Origin: Streptomyces viridochromogenes DSM 40736
GTDB taxonomy: Bacteria > Actinomycetota > Actinomycetes > Streptomycetales > Streptomycetaceae
Direction of reading: 5' to 3'
Length of the DNA: 64,000 nucleotides
NCBI RefSeq assembly: GCF_000158955.1
Contig: NZ_GG657757.1
Span: 5,314,908-5,378,907 of the forward strand
Shown: positions 19,760 through 27,547 of the stretch, piece after piece
How the letters are laid out: each line of letters starts with the position of its first letter
Numbering within the stretch: the stretch's first letter is position 1
Translations under genes and position numbers: made by a program
The notes under the pieces: model-generated
What the model saw: the letters and a program-made list of their open reading frames with translations, nothing else
What the model was told of the DNA's origin: nothing
Databases searched by the model: none

Positions 19760-20496
19760 CGGCGCTCGTCCCCGCCAGGACGGGTGAAGTCGAAGCGCTG
19801 GTCTCCGTAGTGGGTGCCGCCCACCTGGCCGTACTGGTCGCCGCTGATGCGGACGTCGTTGCGCTGGGGAGCGGGCAGGTCCGGGCCCGAAGCGTCGGGG
19901 CGGGCCTCGGGGGAGCCCGGCGTACTGCCCGGCCCCCCGTGCACCCAAGCCACCGTAGGCCCCTCCTTCGTCCCCACCGTCACCCGGTGGAACTCCTCCG
20001 GCCGCACTCCCAGCGGGCCGTGCCGGACCACCCCCTGGTACACGCCCTCCGACACGCACAGCACGCAGTCGGAGTCCCGCTGCTTCAGGGCGTCGCGCAG
20101 GGGGTCGGAGTTCAGGAGGCGGACCGCGTGGTTGAGGTCCGAGCCGACCCAGCCGTCGAGGTCGTCGACGGCGACGTAACCGGAGGACAGGACGATGCGC
20201 AGGCGCATGCGGGCGCTGGTCGCGAGGAGGCGGTTCTTGTTGTGGAGGAGGGCGGGGGTCTCGGTCAGGAGGGTCTTCACCAGGGCCGGCACGGGGACCG
20301 CGGTGTCGATGAGCTCCATGACGGAGTCGCCGCGGTCGGCGCGCAGCCGGGCCGTCTCGTCGACGGCGGCGGTGAGCAGGGTGGAGTCGACGACGTCGTA
20401 GAGGACCCGGCGCAGGAACGCCTGTTCCACGTCGTCGCGTGAGCCGTACTGCTCGATGTCGAAGAGGAGGATCGTGCGGTACACGGGGTCGGTCAT
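19756..20496 (-). CDS. Class III-type nucleotide cyclase with C-terminal motif
   Basis: 246 residues from ATG at 20496 with GAGAGG upstream. The fold matches class III adenylate/guanylate/pyrimidine cyclases: LLFDIEQYG with metal Asp13, ADRGDSVMELI with metal Asp57 (44 residues later, the class spacing), RIVLSSGYVAVDDLDGWVG, and LNHAVRL with Asn122 and Arg126 for transition-state binding. All catalytic residues appear present; which base is used cannot be told. Residues 150-218 are a proline-rich linker, and 219-237 carry the glycine/glutamine motif shared with the next gene. It is the first gene of the effector operon, downstream of a Crp/Fnr gene and a Crp-like palindrome. Confidence 0.75.
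   Translation of the reverse strand: MTDPVYRTILLFDIEQYGSRDDVEQAFLRRVLYDVVDSTLLTAAVDETARLRADRGDSVMELIDTAVPVPALVKTLLTETPALLHNKNRLLATSARMRLRIVLSSGYVAVDDLDGWVGSDLNHAVRLLNSDPLRDALKQRDSDCVLCVSEGVYQGVVRHGPLGVRPEEFHRVTVGTKEGPTVAWVHGGPGSTPGSPEARPDASGPDLPAPQRNDVRISGDQYGQVGGTHYGDQRFDFTRPGGDERR
19786..19842 (-). repeat. Shared 19-residue motif, copy in the cyclase
   Basis: Codons for residues 219-237, GDQYGQVGGTHYGDQRFDF, close to the cyclase C-terminus. It pairs with the copy at 19529-19585. Confidence 0.85.
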
Positions 20497-20581
20497 GGCT
20501 GCCTCTCGCACGTCGGTGTCCGTCGCCCAGCACGATGGCGGGCCGCGGGCGGCCGGCGGAGGGCCGATGGCACGGACGAAC

Positions 20582-20597
20582 TGTGACCGTGTGCACA
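20582..20597. promoter_or_regulatory. Crp-like operator upstream of the cyclase
   Basis: TGTGACCGTGTGCACA matches the Crp consensus TGTGA-N6-TCACA at all but one base. CTGTG-N8-CACAG is a perfect inverted repeat. It lies 86 bases before the cyclase start and 66 bases past the end of the Crp/Fnr gene, so autogenous control of the operon is plausible. Confidence 0.55.
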
Positions 20598-20663
20598 GAC
20601 GGGAGGGCGGGGATGTGCAGGGCCGCTGACCGGAGCCCGTCGTTCCTGAGCCCCCTCCTGCCG

Positions 20664-21389
20664 TCAGGCGGAGGCGTCGCCGGCGATGCGGCGCAGTACG
20701 TCGGGACGCAGGACGACGATGCGGCGGCGCCGGGTGGCGACGACCTGCCGCTCCCGCAGCTCCTTGAGGAGCCGGGCCACCGCCTCTCGCGAGGAGCCGA
20801 CCGAACCGGCGAACTCGTGCTGGCTGAGGCCGATGGTGAGTTCGATGCCCTCGTCGGTGCGGCTGCCGTGCGTGCGGACCAGTTCGAGCAGCAGGACGGC
20901 CAGCCGCTCCCGCACGGTGAGGGCCGCCCACTCCAGCCGGCGGCGGTCGGTGGAGCGCTGCCGGTCGGTGGACAGGCTCAGCAGGTGCAGCGCCACGCGG
21001 GGGTTGTCCGCCACGAACATGGTGAAGCGGCCCTGGTCGATCACGACCGCGTCGACCGGGTCCAGGGCCGTCACGGTCGCCGAGCGGTGGCGGCCGCTGA
21101 GCGCCGCGCCCTCACCGATGATGTCGCCGGGGCCGCGCAGGGCGAGCAGGGCCTCGTAGCCGTTGGCCGCGATCGCCGTGACCTTGGTCCAGCCCCGCAG
21201 CAACAGCAGGACGTGGGCCGACGGCTCGTCCTGGTGCAGGATGACGCCGCGTGCCGGGTAGCGCAGGGGGCGGCCGATGGTGAGCAGGGCGGTGCGGTCC
21301 TCCCGCTCCAGCCGGGCGAGGAACGGGACGCCGTCGTCGTCCCACGGTCGTGCCTGCCCCCCGGTCATCCGCCCGACCCCCGCGTTCAC
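20664..21389 (-). CDS. Crp/Fnr-family transcriptional regulator
   Basis: 241 residues. The N-terminal cyclic-nucleotide-binding domain has GDIIGEGAALSGRHRSATV (residues 88-106), the phosphate-binding cassette with Glu93 and Arg102. A dimerisation helix follows, then a winged helix with LSQHEFAGSVGSSREAVARLLKEL. The frame opens at GTG 21389; an ATG at 21368 (MTGGQARPW) has a better G-rich site upstream and may be the true start. It stands head-on before a nucleotide cyclase on the same strand with a Crp-like palindrome between, so it may sense that cyclase's product. Confidence 0.88.
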   Translation of the reverse strand: MNAGVGRMTGGQARPWDDDGVPFLARLEREDRTALLTIGRPLRYPARGVILHQDEPSAHVLLLLRGWTKVTAIAANGYEALLALRGPGDIIGEGAALSGRHRSATVTALDPVDAVVIDQGRFTMFVADNPRVALHLLSLSTDRQRSTDRRRLEWAALTVRERLAVLLLELVRTHGSRTDEGIELTIGLSQHEFAGSVGSSREAVARLLKELRERQVVATRRRRIVVLRPDVLRRIAGDASA

Positions 21390-21560
21390 CTGTGCTGATG
21401 CCTGCCCCTACAGGCGTCAACGTACTGGAAACGACCATGGAGGAAATGGGCGAGAATCGGCCGCCTGGCTGATGTGCGGCCCCTGGCCGCGGACGTACCC
21501 GTGCCGGAAACCCGGCTTCGGCGCATGATGGAAGGACTCCGGCTCTCGGGGAGGTGCTCC

Positions 21561-22091
21561 GTGTCGCAGCCGCCCTATCCGTCCTGGCAACCCTGGCAAG
21601 GCCACAGCGCCCCGTCGATGCTCGCCTCGCATGCCGACCGGGAGCGGGCCGTGGACGTCCTCAGAGCCGGGTACGGCGAGGGCAGGATGGAGCAGGACGA
21701 GTTCGAGAGGCGGGTGGCGCGGGCGTACGCGGCGCGGACCGTGGGGGAGCTGGGCCTGCTCGTCGCCGATCTGCCGCAGGGGCCCGTACCGCAGTCGGCC
21801 CCGTACGTCCCCGCGCCGACCGTGCCGCGGACGTTCCTGCCCGGGCCGCGGCCGCAGACGAACGGTAAGGCGATCGCGGCGGCGGTGTGCGGGCTGCTGT
21901 GCGTGCCGACGATGGGGGTGACCGGGCTTCCGGCCGTCGTGCTCGGGCACGTGGCGCGCGGCGAGATCCGCAGCCGAGGGGAGCTGGGGGACGGGCTCGC
22001 GCTGACCGGGCTCGTGCTCGGGTGGTTGTCCACGGCTGCCTGGGCACTCGTACTGGTGTTGCTCTCGGTGGTGTCCGTCGTAGCATCCTGA
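21561..22091 (+). CDS. DUF1707 and DUF4190 domain membrane protein
   Basis: 176 residues from GTG 21561 with GGGGAGG seven bases upstream. Residues 15-70 form a DUF1707 domain (SHADRERAVDVLRAGYGEGRMEQDEFERRVARAYAARTVGEL, shown in part). After a proline-rich linker come two membrane helices at about 105-130 and 148-172 with LGHVARGEIRSRGELGDGLALTGLVLG, the DUF4190 signature. The function of this common actinobacterial pair is unknown. It is divergent from the Crp gene and upstream of the str operon promoter. Confidence 0.82.
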   Translation: MSQPPYPSWQPWQGHSAPSMLASHADRERAVDVLRAGYGEGRMEQDEFERRVARAYAARTVGELGLLVADLPQGPVPQSAPYVPAPTVPRTFLPGPRPQTNGKAIAAAVCGLLCVPTMGVTGLPAVVLGHVARGEIRSRGELGDGLALTGLVLGWLSTAAWALVLVLLSVVSVVAS

Positions 22092-22189
22092 AGGTGCGCA
22101 AAACGGGCAGTCGCCGTCGAATTGAAGATCGAGAACGGCCCGGGGGCTTGACATGTCCCGCATGGCCATGTGGGCGGTACCCATTTGTT

Positions 22190-22218
22190 TTGACCGCAGC
22201 GAATGCGATAGGTACGCT
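22190..22218 (+). promoter_or_regulatory. Promoter of the str operon (rpsL)
   Basis: TTGACC (22190-22195) and TACGCT (22213-22218) with an ideal 17-base spacer, about 195 bases before rpsL. The rest of the 321-base gap holds an untranslated leader with no clear hairpin. Confidence 0.75.
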
Positions 22219-22412
22219 CAGACCTTGTGCCTGGGGTGTGCCCTGGCTCCCGTGCGTGCCATCAACCGCAAGGCGAGCTGATATCGGCCACCGCAATCTG
22301 CGCTTAATTCTGCCTGGCGGCGGGAGTCCGCGGGATTCGACACACCCGACCGCGTGGGTCGGCGACGTTCCAGGTTAGCTTCACCTATCGGCACACAGAA
22401 ACCGGAGAAGTA

Positions 22413-22784
22413 GTGCCTACGATCCAGCAGCTGGTCCGCAAGGGCCGGCAGGACAAGGTCGAGAAGAACAAGACGCCCGCACTCGAGGGTTCCCCTCAGC
22501 GTCGTGGCGTCTGCACGCGTGTGTTCACGACCACCCCGAAGAAGCCGAACTCGGCCCTGCGTAAGGTCGCGCGTGTGCGTCTGACCAGCGGGATCGAGGT
22601 CACCGCTTACATTCCGGGTGAGGGACACAACCTGCAGGAGCACTCCATCGTGCTCGTGCGCGGCGGCCGTGTGAAGGACCTGCCGGGTGTTCGCTACAAG
22701 ATCATCCGCGGCTCGCTCGACACCCAGGGTGTCAAGAACCGCAAGCAGGCCCGCAGCCGCTACGGCGCCAAGAAGGAGAAGTAA
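22413..22784 (+). CDS. rpsL: 30S ribosomal protein S12
   Basis: Decoding-centre protein of the 30S subunit. It has 123 residues with GTG start. Lys43 (TTPKKPNSA) and Lys88 (GRVKDLPGVRY) are the wild-type residues whose change gives streptomycin resistance, so this copy predicts sensitivity. First gene of the str operon; the site ACCGGAGAAGTA precedes the start. Confidence 0.98.
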   Translation: MPTIQQLVRKGRQDKVEKNKTPALEGSPQRRGVCTRVFTTTPKKPNSALRKVARVRLTSGIEVTAYIPGEGHNLQEHSIVLVRGGRVKDLPGVRYKIIRGSLDTQGVKNRKQARSRYGAKKEK

Positions 22785-22786
22785 GA

Positions 22787-23257
22787 ATGCCTCGTAAGGG
22801 CCCCGCCCCGAAGCGCCCGGTCATCATCGACCCGGTCTACGGTTCTCCTCTGGTGACCTCCCTGATCAACAAGGTGCTGCTGAACGGCAAGCGCTCCACC
22901 GCCGAGCGCATCGTCTACGGTGCCATGGAGGGTCTGCGTGAGAAGACGGGCAACGACCCGATCATCACGCTGAAGCGCGCGCTGGAGAACATCAAGCCGA
23001 CCCTCGAGGTCAAGTCCCGCCGTGTCGGTGGTGCGACGTACCAGGTTCCGATCGAGGTCAAGCCCGGTCGCGCCAACACGCTCGCGCTGCGCTGGCTGGT
23101 CGGTTACTCCCGCGCCCGTCGCGAGAAGACCATGACCGAGCGTCTGCTCAACGAGCTTCTCGACGCCTCCAACGGCCTCGGTGCCGCTGTGAAGAAGCGC
23201 GAGGACACCCACAAGATGGCCGAGTCCAACAAGGCCTTCGCGCACTACCGCTGGTAG
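22787..23257 (+). CDS. rpsG: 30S ribosomal protein S7
   Basis: Primary assembly protein of the 30S head, lining the E-site mRNA path. It has 156 residues, the normal size, with MPRKGPAPKRPVI at the start, GKRSTAERIVYGAME, the beta-hairpin region ALRWLVGYSRARREKTM and the C-terminal AHYRW. It begins two bases after the rpsL stop and is translationally coupled. Confidence 0.98.
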   Translation: MPRKGPAPKRPVIIDPVYGSPLVTSLINKVLLNGKRSTAERIVYGAMEGLREKTGNDPIITLKRALENIKPTLEVKSRRVGGATYQVPIEVKPGRANTLALRWLVGYSRARREKTMTERLLNELLDASNGLGAAVKKREDTHKMAESNKAFAHYRW

Positions 23258-23296
23258 TCGCTACCCACATCGAGACCGAGAGAAGACTGAAGCCTT

Positions 23297-25426
23297 ATGG
23301 CTACCACTTCACTTGACCTGGCCAAGGTCCGCAACATCGGGATCATGGCCCACATCGACGCGGGCAAGACGACCACCACCGAGCGGATCCTGTTCTACAC
23401 CGGCGTGTCGTACAAGATCGGTGAGGTCCACGACGGCGCTGCCACCATGGACTTTTTGGAGCAGGAGCAGGAGCGTGGCATCATTTATTTTCGTTCTGCT
23501 GCGACCACCTGTCACTGGCCGCTCGAGGACAACGACTACACCATCAACATCATCGACACCCCGGGTCACGTCGACTTCACCGTCGAGGTGGAGCGCTCCC
23601 TGCGCGTGCTCGACGGTGCCGTGACGGTGTTCGACGGTGTCGCCGGCGTTGAGCCGCAGTCCGAGACGGTGTGGCGTCAGGCGGACCGCTACGGCGTTCC
23701 GCGGATCTGCTTCGTCAACAAGCTCGACCGCACCGGTGCCGAGTTCCACCGCTGCGTCGACATGATCTCCGACCGCCTGGGCGCGCAGCCGCTGGTCATG
23801 CAGCTGCCGATCGGCGCGGAGGCCGACTTCAAGGGCGTCATCGACCTCGTGACGATGAAGGCCCTGGTCTGGTCGGCCGAGGCGACCAAGGGCGAGATGT
23901 ACGACACCGTCGACATCCCGGACACCCACGTCGAGGCTGCCGAGGAGTACCGCGGCAAGCTGCTCGAGGCCGTCGCCGAGAACGACGAAGAGCTGATGGA
24001 GCTGTACCTGGAGGGCACCGAGCCCACCGTGGAGCAGCTCTACGCCGCGATCCGTCGCATCACCATCGCCTCCGGCAAGGGCGGCGGCACCACCGTCACC
24101 CCCGTGTTCTGCGGCACCGCGTTCAAGAACAAGGGCGTTCAGCCCCTGCTCGACGCCGTCGTGCGCTACCTGCCCACTCCGCTCGACGTCGAGGCCATCG
24201 AGGGTCACGACGTCAAGGACGCGGAGAAGGTCATCGTGCGCAAGCCGTCGGACGAGGAGCCCCTCGCCGCGCTCGCGTTCAAGATCATGAGCGACCCGCA
24301 CCTCGGTAAGCTCACCTTCGTCCGCGTGTACTCCGGCCGTCTGCAGTCCGGCACCGCCGTGCTCAACTCGGTCAAGGGCCGCAAGGAGCGCATCGGCAAG
24401 ATCTACCGCATGCACGCGAACAAGCGTGAGGAGATCGAGTCGGTGGGCGCCGGCGACATCGTCGCCGTCATGGGCCTGAAGCAGACCACCACCGGTGAGA
24501 CGCTTTCGGACGAGAAGAACCCGGTGATCCTGGAGTCCATGGACTTCCCGGCGCCGGTCATCGAGGTCGCCATCGAGCCCAAGTCGAAGGGCGACCAGGA
24601 GAAGCTCGGCGTCGCGATCCAGCGCCTGGCCGAGGAGGACCCCTCCTTCCAGGTGCACACCAACGAGGAGACCGGCCAGACCGTCATCGGCGGTATGGGC
24701 GAGCTTCACCTCGAGGTGCTCGTGGACCGCATGAAGCGCGAGTTCAAGGTCGAGGCCAACGTCGGCAAGCCGCAGGTCGCGTACCGCGAGACCATCCGCA
24801 AGGCGGTCGAGAAGGTCGAGTTCACCCACAAGAAGCAGACCGGTGGTACGGGCCAGTTCGCCCGCGTCATCATCGCGGTCGAGCCGATCGAGGGTGGCGA
24901 CGCCTCCTACGAGTTCATCAACAAGGTGACCGGTGGCCGTGTGCCGAAGGAGTACATCCCTTCGGTGGACGCCGGTGCGCAGGAGGCCATGCAGTTCGGC
25001 ATCCTCGCCGGTTACGAGATGACCGGTGTGCGCGTGACGCTGCTCGACGGTGCCTACCACGAGGTGGACTCCTCCGAGCTCGCGTTCAAGATCGCCGGTT
25101 CGCAGGCCTTCAAGGAGGCCGCGCGCAAGGCCAGCCCCGTGCTGCTCGAGCCGATGATGGCCGTCGAGGTCACCACGCCCGAGGACTACATGGGTGAGGT
25201 CATCGGCGACATCAACTCCCGCCGTGGTCAGATTCAGGCCATGGAGGAGCGGGCCGGAGCCCGCGTCGTGAAGGGCCTCGTGCCCCTCTCGGAGATGTTC
25301 GGTTACGTCGGCGACCTGCGCAGCAAGACGTCCGGCCGTGCGAGCTACTCCATGCAGTTCGACTCCTACGCCGAGGTTCCGCGGAACGTCGCCGAGGAGA
25401 TCATCGCGAAGGCCAAGGGCGAGTAA
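23297..25426 (+). CDS. fusA: Elongation factor G with altered switch I
   Basis: Ribosomal translocase GTPase. It has 709 residues, one more than I recall for Streptomyces EF-G. P-loop AHIDAGKTT (18-26), DTPGH and NKLD motifs are intact, and domains II-V look normal (for example GGTGQFARV and the C-terminal RGQIQAMEERAG). The effector (switch I) stretch is abnormal: usual MDWMEQEQERGITITSAA reads MDFLEQEQERGI-IYFR-SAA at residues 51-69, so the Mg-binding Thr after RGI is Ile63 and one codon is inserted. The altered codons (23453-23458 and 23483-23494) are AT-rich, unlike the rest of the gene. Possible causes are selection by an EF-G inhibitor, a non-canonical paralogue role or a data error. 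Confidence 0.95.
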   Translation: MATTSLDLAKVRNIGIMAHIDAGKTTTTERILFYTGVSYKIGEVHDGAATMDFLEQEQERGIIYFRSAATTCHWPLEDNDYTINIIDTPGHVDFTVEVERSLRVLDGAVTVFDGVAGVEPQSETVWRQADRYGVPRICFVNKLDRTGAEFHRCVDMISDRLGAQPLVMQLPIGAEADFKGVIDLVTMKALVWSAEATKGEMYDTVDIPDTHVEAAEEYRGKLLEAVAENDEELMELYLEGTEPTVEQLYAAIRRITIASGKGGGTTVTPVFCGTAFKNKGVQPLLDAVVRYLPTPLDVEAIEGHDVKDAEKVIVRKPSDEEPLAALAFKIMSDPHLGKLTFVRVYSGRLQSGTAVLNSVKGRKERIGKIYRMHANKREEIESVGAGDIVAVMGLKQTTTGETLSDEKNPVILESMDFPAPVIEVAIEPKSKGDQEKLGVAIQRLAEEDPSFQVHTNEETGQTVIGGMGELHLEVLVDRMKREFKVEANVGKPQVAYRETIRKAVEKVEFTHKKQTGGTGQFARVIIAVEPIEGGDASYEFINKVTGGRVPKEYIPSVDAGAQEAMQFGILAGYEMTGVRVTLLDGAYHEVDSSELAFKIAGSQAFKEAARKASPVLLEPMMAVEVTTPEDYMGEVIGDINSRRGQIQAMEERAGARVVKGLVPLSEMFGYVGDLRSKTSGRASYSMQFDSYAEVPRNVAEEIIAKAKGE

Positions 25427-25582
25427 CGCACCGCGTCTACACGCCGTAGGCTTGACTCCGGAGCCTTGAGGGGCATTCCGCCGCAATCGTGGTGAGAGTG
25501 CCCCGGGGCCCGGGCTTTCCAGCAAAGATCACCTGGCGCCGATGAGTAAGGCGTACCAGAACCACTCCACAGGAGGACCCCA

Positions 25583-26776
25583 GTGGCGAAGGCGAAGTTC
25601 GAGCGGACTAAGCCGCACGTCAACATCGGCACCATCGGTCACATCGACCACGGTAAGACGACCCTCACGGCCGCCATTACCAAGGTGCTGCACGACGCGT
25701 ACCCGGACCTGAACGAGGCCTCGGCCTTCGACCAGATCGACAAGGCTCCCGAAGAGCGCCAGCGCGGTATCACCATCTCCATCGCGCACGTCGAGTACCA
25801 GACGGAGACGCGTCACTACGCCCACGTCGACTGCCCCGGTCACGCGGACTACATCAAGAACATGATCACGGGTGCGGCGCAGATGGACGGCGCCATCCTC
25901 GTGGTCGCCGCCACCGACGGCCCGATGCCGCAGACCAAGGAGCACGTGCTCCTGGCCCGCCAGGTCGGCGTTCCGTACATCGTCGTCGCCCTGAACAAGG
26001 CCGACATGGTGGACGACGAGGAGATCCTGGAGCTCGTCGAGCTCGAGGTCCGTGAGCTCCTCTCCGAGTACGAGTTCCCGGGCGACGACGTTCCCGTCGT
26101 CAAGGTCTCCGCTCTGAAGGCCCTCGAGGGCGACAAGGAGTGGGGCAACTCGGTTCTCGAGCTCATGAACGCCGTCGACACGGCGATCCCGGAGCCCGAG
26201 CGTGACGTCGACAAGCCGTTCCTGATGCCGATCGAGGACGTCTTCACGATCACCGGTCGCGGTACGGTCGTCACCGGCCGTATCGAGCGTGGTGTCCTCA
26301 AGGTCAACGAGACCGTGGACATCATCGGCATCAAGCCGGAGAAGACCACCACCACGGTCACCGGCATCGAGATGTTCCGGAAGCTCCTCGACGAGGGCCA
26401 GGCCGGTGAGAACGTCGGTCTGCTCCTCCGCGGCATCAAGCGCGAGGACGTCGAGCGCGGCCAGGTCATCATCAAGCCGGGCTCGGTCACCCCGCACACC
26501 GAGTTCGAGGCGCAGGCCTACATCCTGTCCAAGGACGAGGGTGGCCGCCACACGCCGTTCTTCAACAACTACCGCCCGCAGTTCTACTTCCGTACGACGG
26601 ACGTGACCGGCGTGGTGACCCTCCCCGAGGGCACCGAGATGGTCATGCCGGGTGACAACACCGAGATGAAGGTGGAGCTCATCCAGCCCGTCGCCATGGA
26701 GGAGGGCCTGAAGTTCGCCATCCGTGAGGGTGGCCGGACCGTGGGCGCCGGCCAGGTCACCAAGATCAACAAGTGA
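25583..26776 (+). CDS. tuf: Elongation factor Tu
   Basis: GTPase that delivers aminoacyl-tRNA to the ribosome. It has 397 residues with GTG start after CACAGGAGGACCCC. G motifs GHIDHGKTT, RGITISIAHVEYQ (switch I normal), DCPGHADY and NKADM are all present, followed by domains II and III (for example GRGTVVTGRIERG). It is last in the str operon; the 156-base gap after fusA has TTGACT at 25452-25457 that might drive a separate tuf promoter, weakly supported. Confidence 0.98.
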   Translation: MAKAKFERTKPHVNIGTIGHIDHGKTTLTAAITKVLHDAYPDLNEASAFDQIDKAPEERQRGITISIAHVEYQTETRHYAHVDCPGHADYIKNMITGAAQMDGAILVVAATDGPMPQTKEHVLLARQVGVPYIVVALNKADMVDDEEILELVELEVRELLSEYEFPGDDVPVVKVSALKALEGDKEWGNSVLELMNAVDTAIPEPERDVDKPFLMPIEDVFTITGRGTVVTGRIERGVLKVNETVDIIGIKPEKTTTTVTGIEMFRKLLDEGQAGENVGLLLRGIKREDVERGQVIIKPGSVTPHTEFEAQAYILSKDEGGRHTPFFNNYRPQFYFRTTDVTGVVTLPEGTEMVMPGDNTEMKVELIQPVAMEEGLKFAIREGGRTVGAGQVTKINK

Positions 26777-26819
26777 GTCCTCGGACTGGCTTGAGGGTCT
26801 GCTGACCTGAGTGGCTCGA

Positions 26820-26856
26820 AGGGGCCCGTACGACTTCGGTCGTGCGGGTCCCTTTG
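26820..26856 (+). terminator. Terminator after tuf
   Basis: GGGGCCCGTACGAC (26821-26834) pairs with GTCGTGCGGGTCCC (26839-26852) around TTCG, followed by TTT. It closes the str operon. Confidence 0.92.
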
Positions 26857-26892
26857 CCGTTGGTCCACAATGGGGGAAATCAATGGGGGGCC

Positions 26893-27531
26893 ATGAGCGA
26901 CAAGCACGCACGCAAGATGCTGCGGCAGATGGAGAGCGGCGAGCCCGTCCAGCTCTCCCTCTCCATGGCGACCATGAAGAAACTCACCCGACTCGCCTTC
27001 TACGCCCAGCAGTTCGGATACGAGTACGCCGACGTCCGCCAGGGCGGCGGGCCGGACGGCAACGGGTACGTGCTGCTGATCGTCCCCGACCCGACTGCTG
27101 AGGCCGGCACACGCGCCGAGCGGAACCGGGCGGCGTACCCGAACGCGATCGACGGGGGCACTCTGCCGCCCCTCGACCCCGAAGCGGTCGAGCTCCTCAA
27201 GGCCCGCATCACCTTCGACATCACCGCCAAGTACACCGACAGGCAGCGGATCCTGCTGGCAGCCGCCGGCGCCGTTCCGCTGGCCATCGTGGTCGGCTTC
27301 GGACTCGGCACGGGTGCGACCGCCGTGCTTCTCACCGCCGCCGCCTGGGCCGCACAGATGGCCTTCGTCCCCGTGGGACTCACCGTCAACCGGCGCTACA
27401 GGGCCAAGTACGCGGCGCTCCTGGAGGCCGCCGGGTTCACCCCGGCGACCGACCCGGAGGGCCGGCTGCGGTACGTGCCACCGGGCAGGGAGCTTCCCGG
27501 GCAGGGCAACCCGTTCGCCGTGGGGGCGTAG
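26893..27531 (+). CDS. Hypothetical membrane protein
   Basis: 212 residues from ATG 26893 (GGGGGG upstream). The N-terminal 60 residues are soluble (MSDKHARKMLRQMESG..., then a helix with MKKLTRLAFYAQQFGYEY). Residues about 116-160 are two hydrophobic helices (ILLAAAGAVPLAIVVGFGLG and AVLLTAAAWAAQMAFVPVG), and a basic tail follows. No family is recognised. It opens the accessory island between tuf and rpsJ and is convergent with the next gene. Confidence 0.65.
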   Translation: MSDKHARKMLRQMESGEPVQLSLSMATMKKLTRLAFYAQQFGYEYADVRQGGGPDGNGYVLLIVPDPTAEAGTRAERNRAAYPNAIDGGTLPPLDPEAVELLKARITFDITAKYTDRQRILLAAAGAVPLAIVVGFGLGTGATAVLLTAAAWAAQMAFVPVGLTVNRRYRAKYAALLEAAGFTPATDPEGRLRYVPPGRELPGQGNPFAVGA

Positions 27532-27547
27532 GAGTACTGGTCCGCGG

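Noticed and set aside
18383..20596. A single 737-residue protein covering the cyclase and the NTPase region
   Set aside because: Its first half is an out-of-frame reading of the cyclase gene; the real NTPase start is the GTG at 19759 overlapping the cyclase stop.
22413..22784. Streptomycin-resistant S12
   Set aside because: Lys43 and Lys88 are both wild type.
23297..25426. fusA as a pseudogene because of the switch I change
   Set aside because: The frame is intact over 709 codons and all other motifs are normal, so it is reported as a variant.
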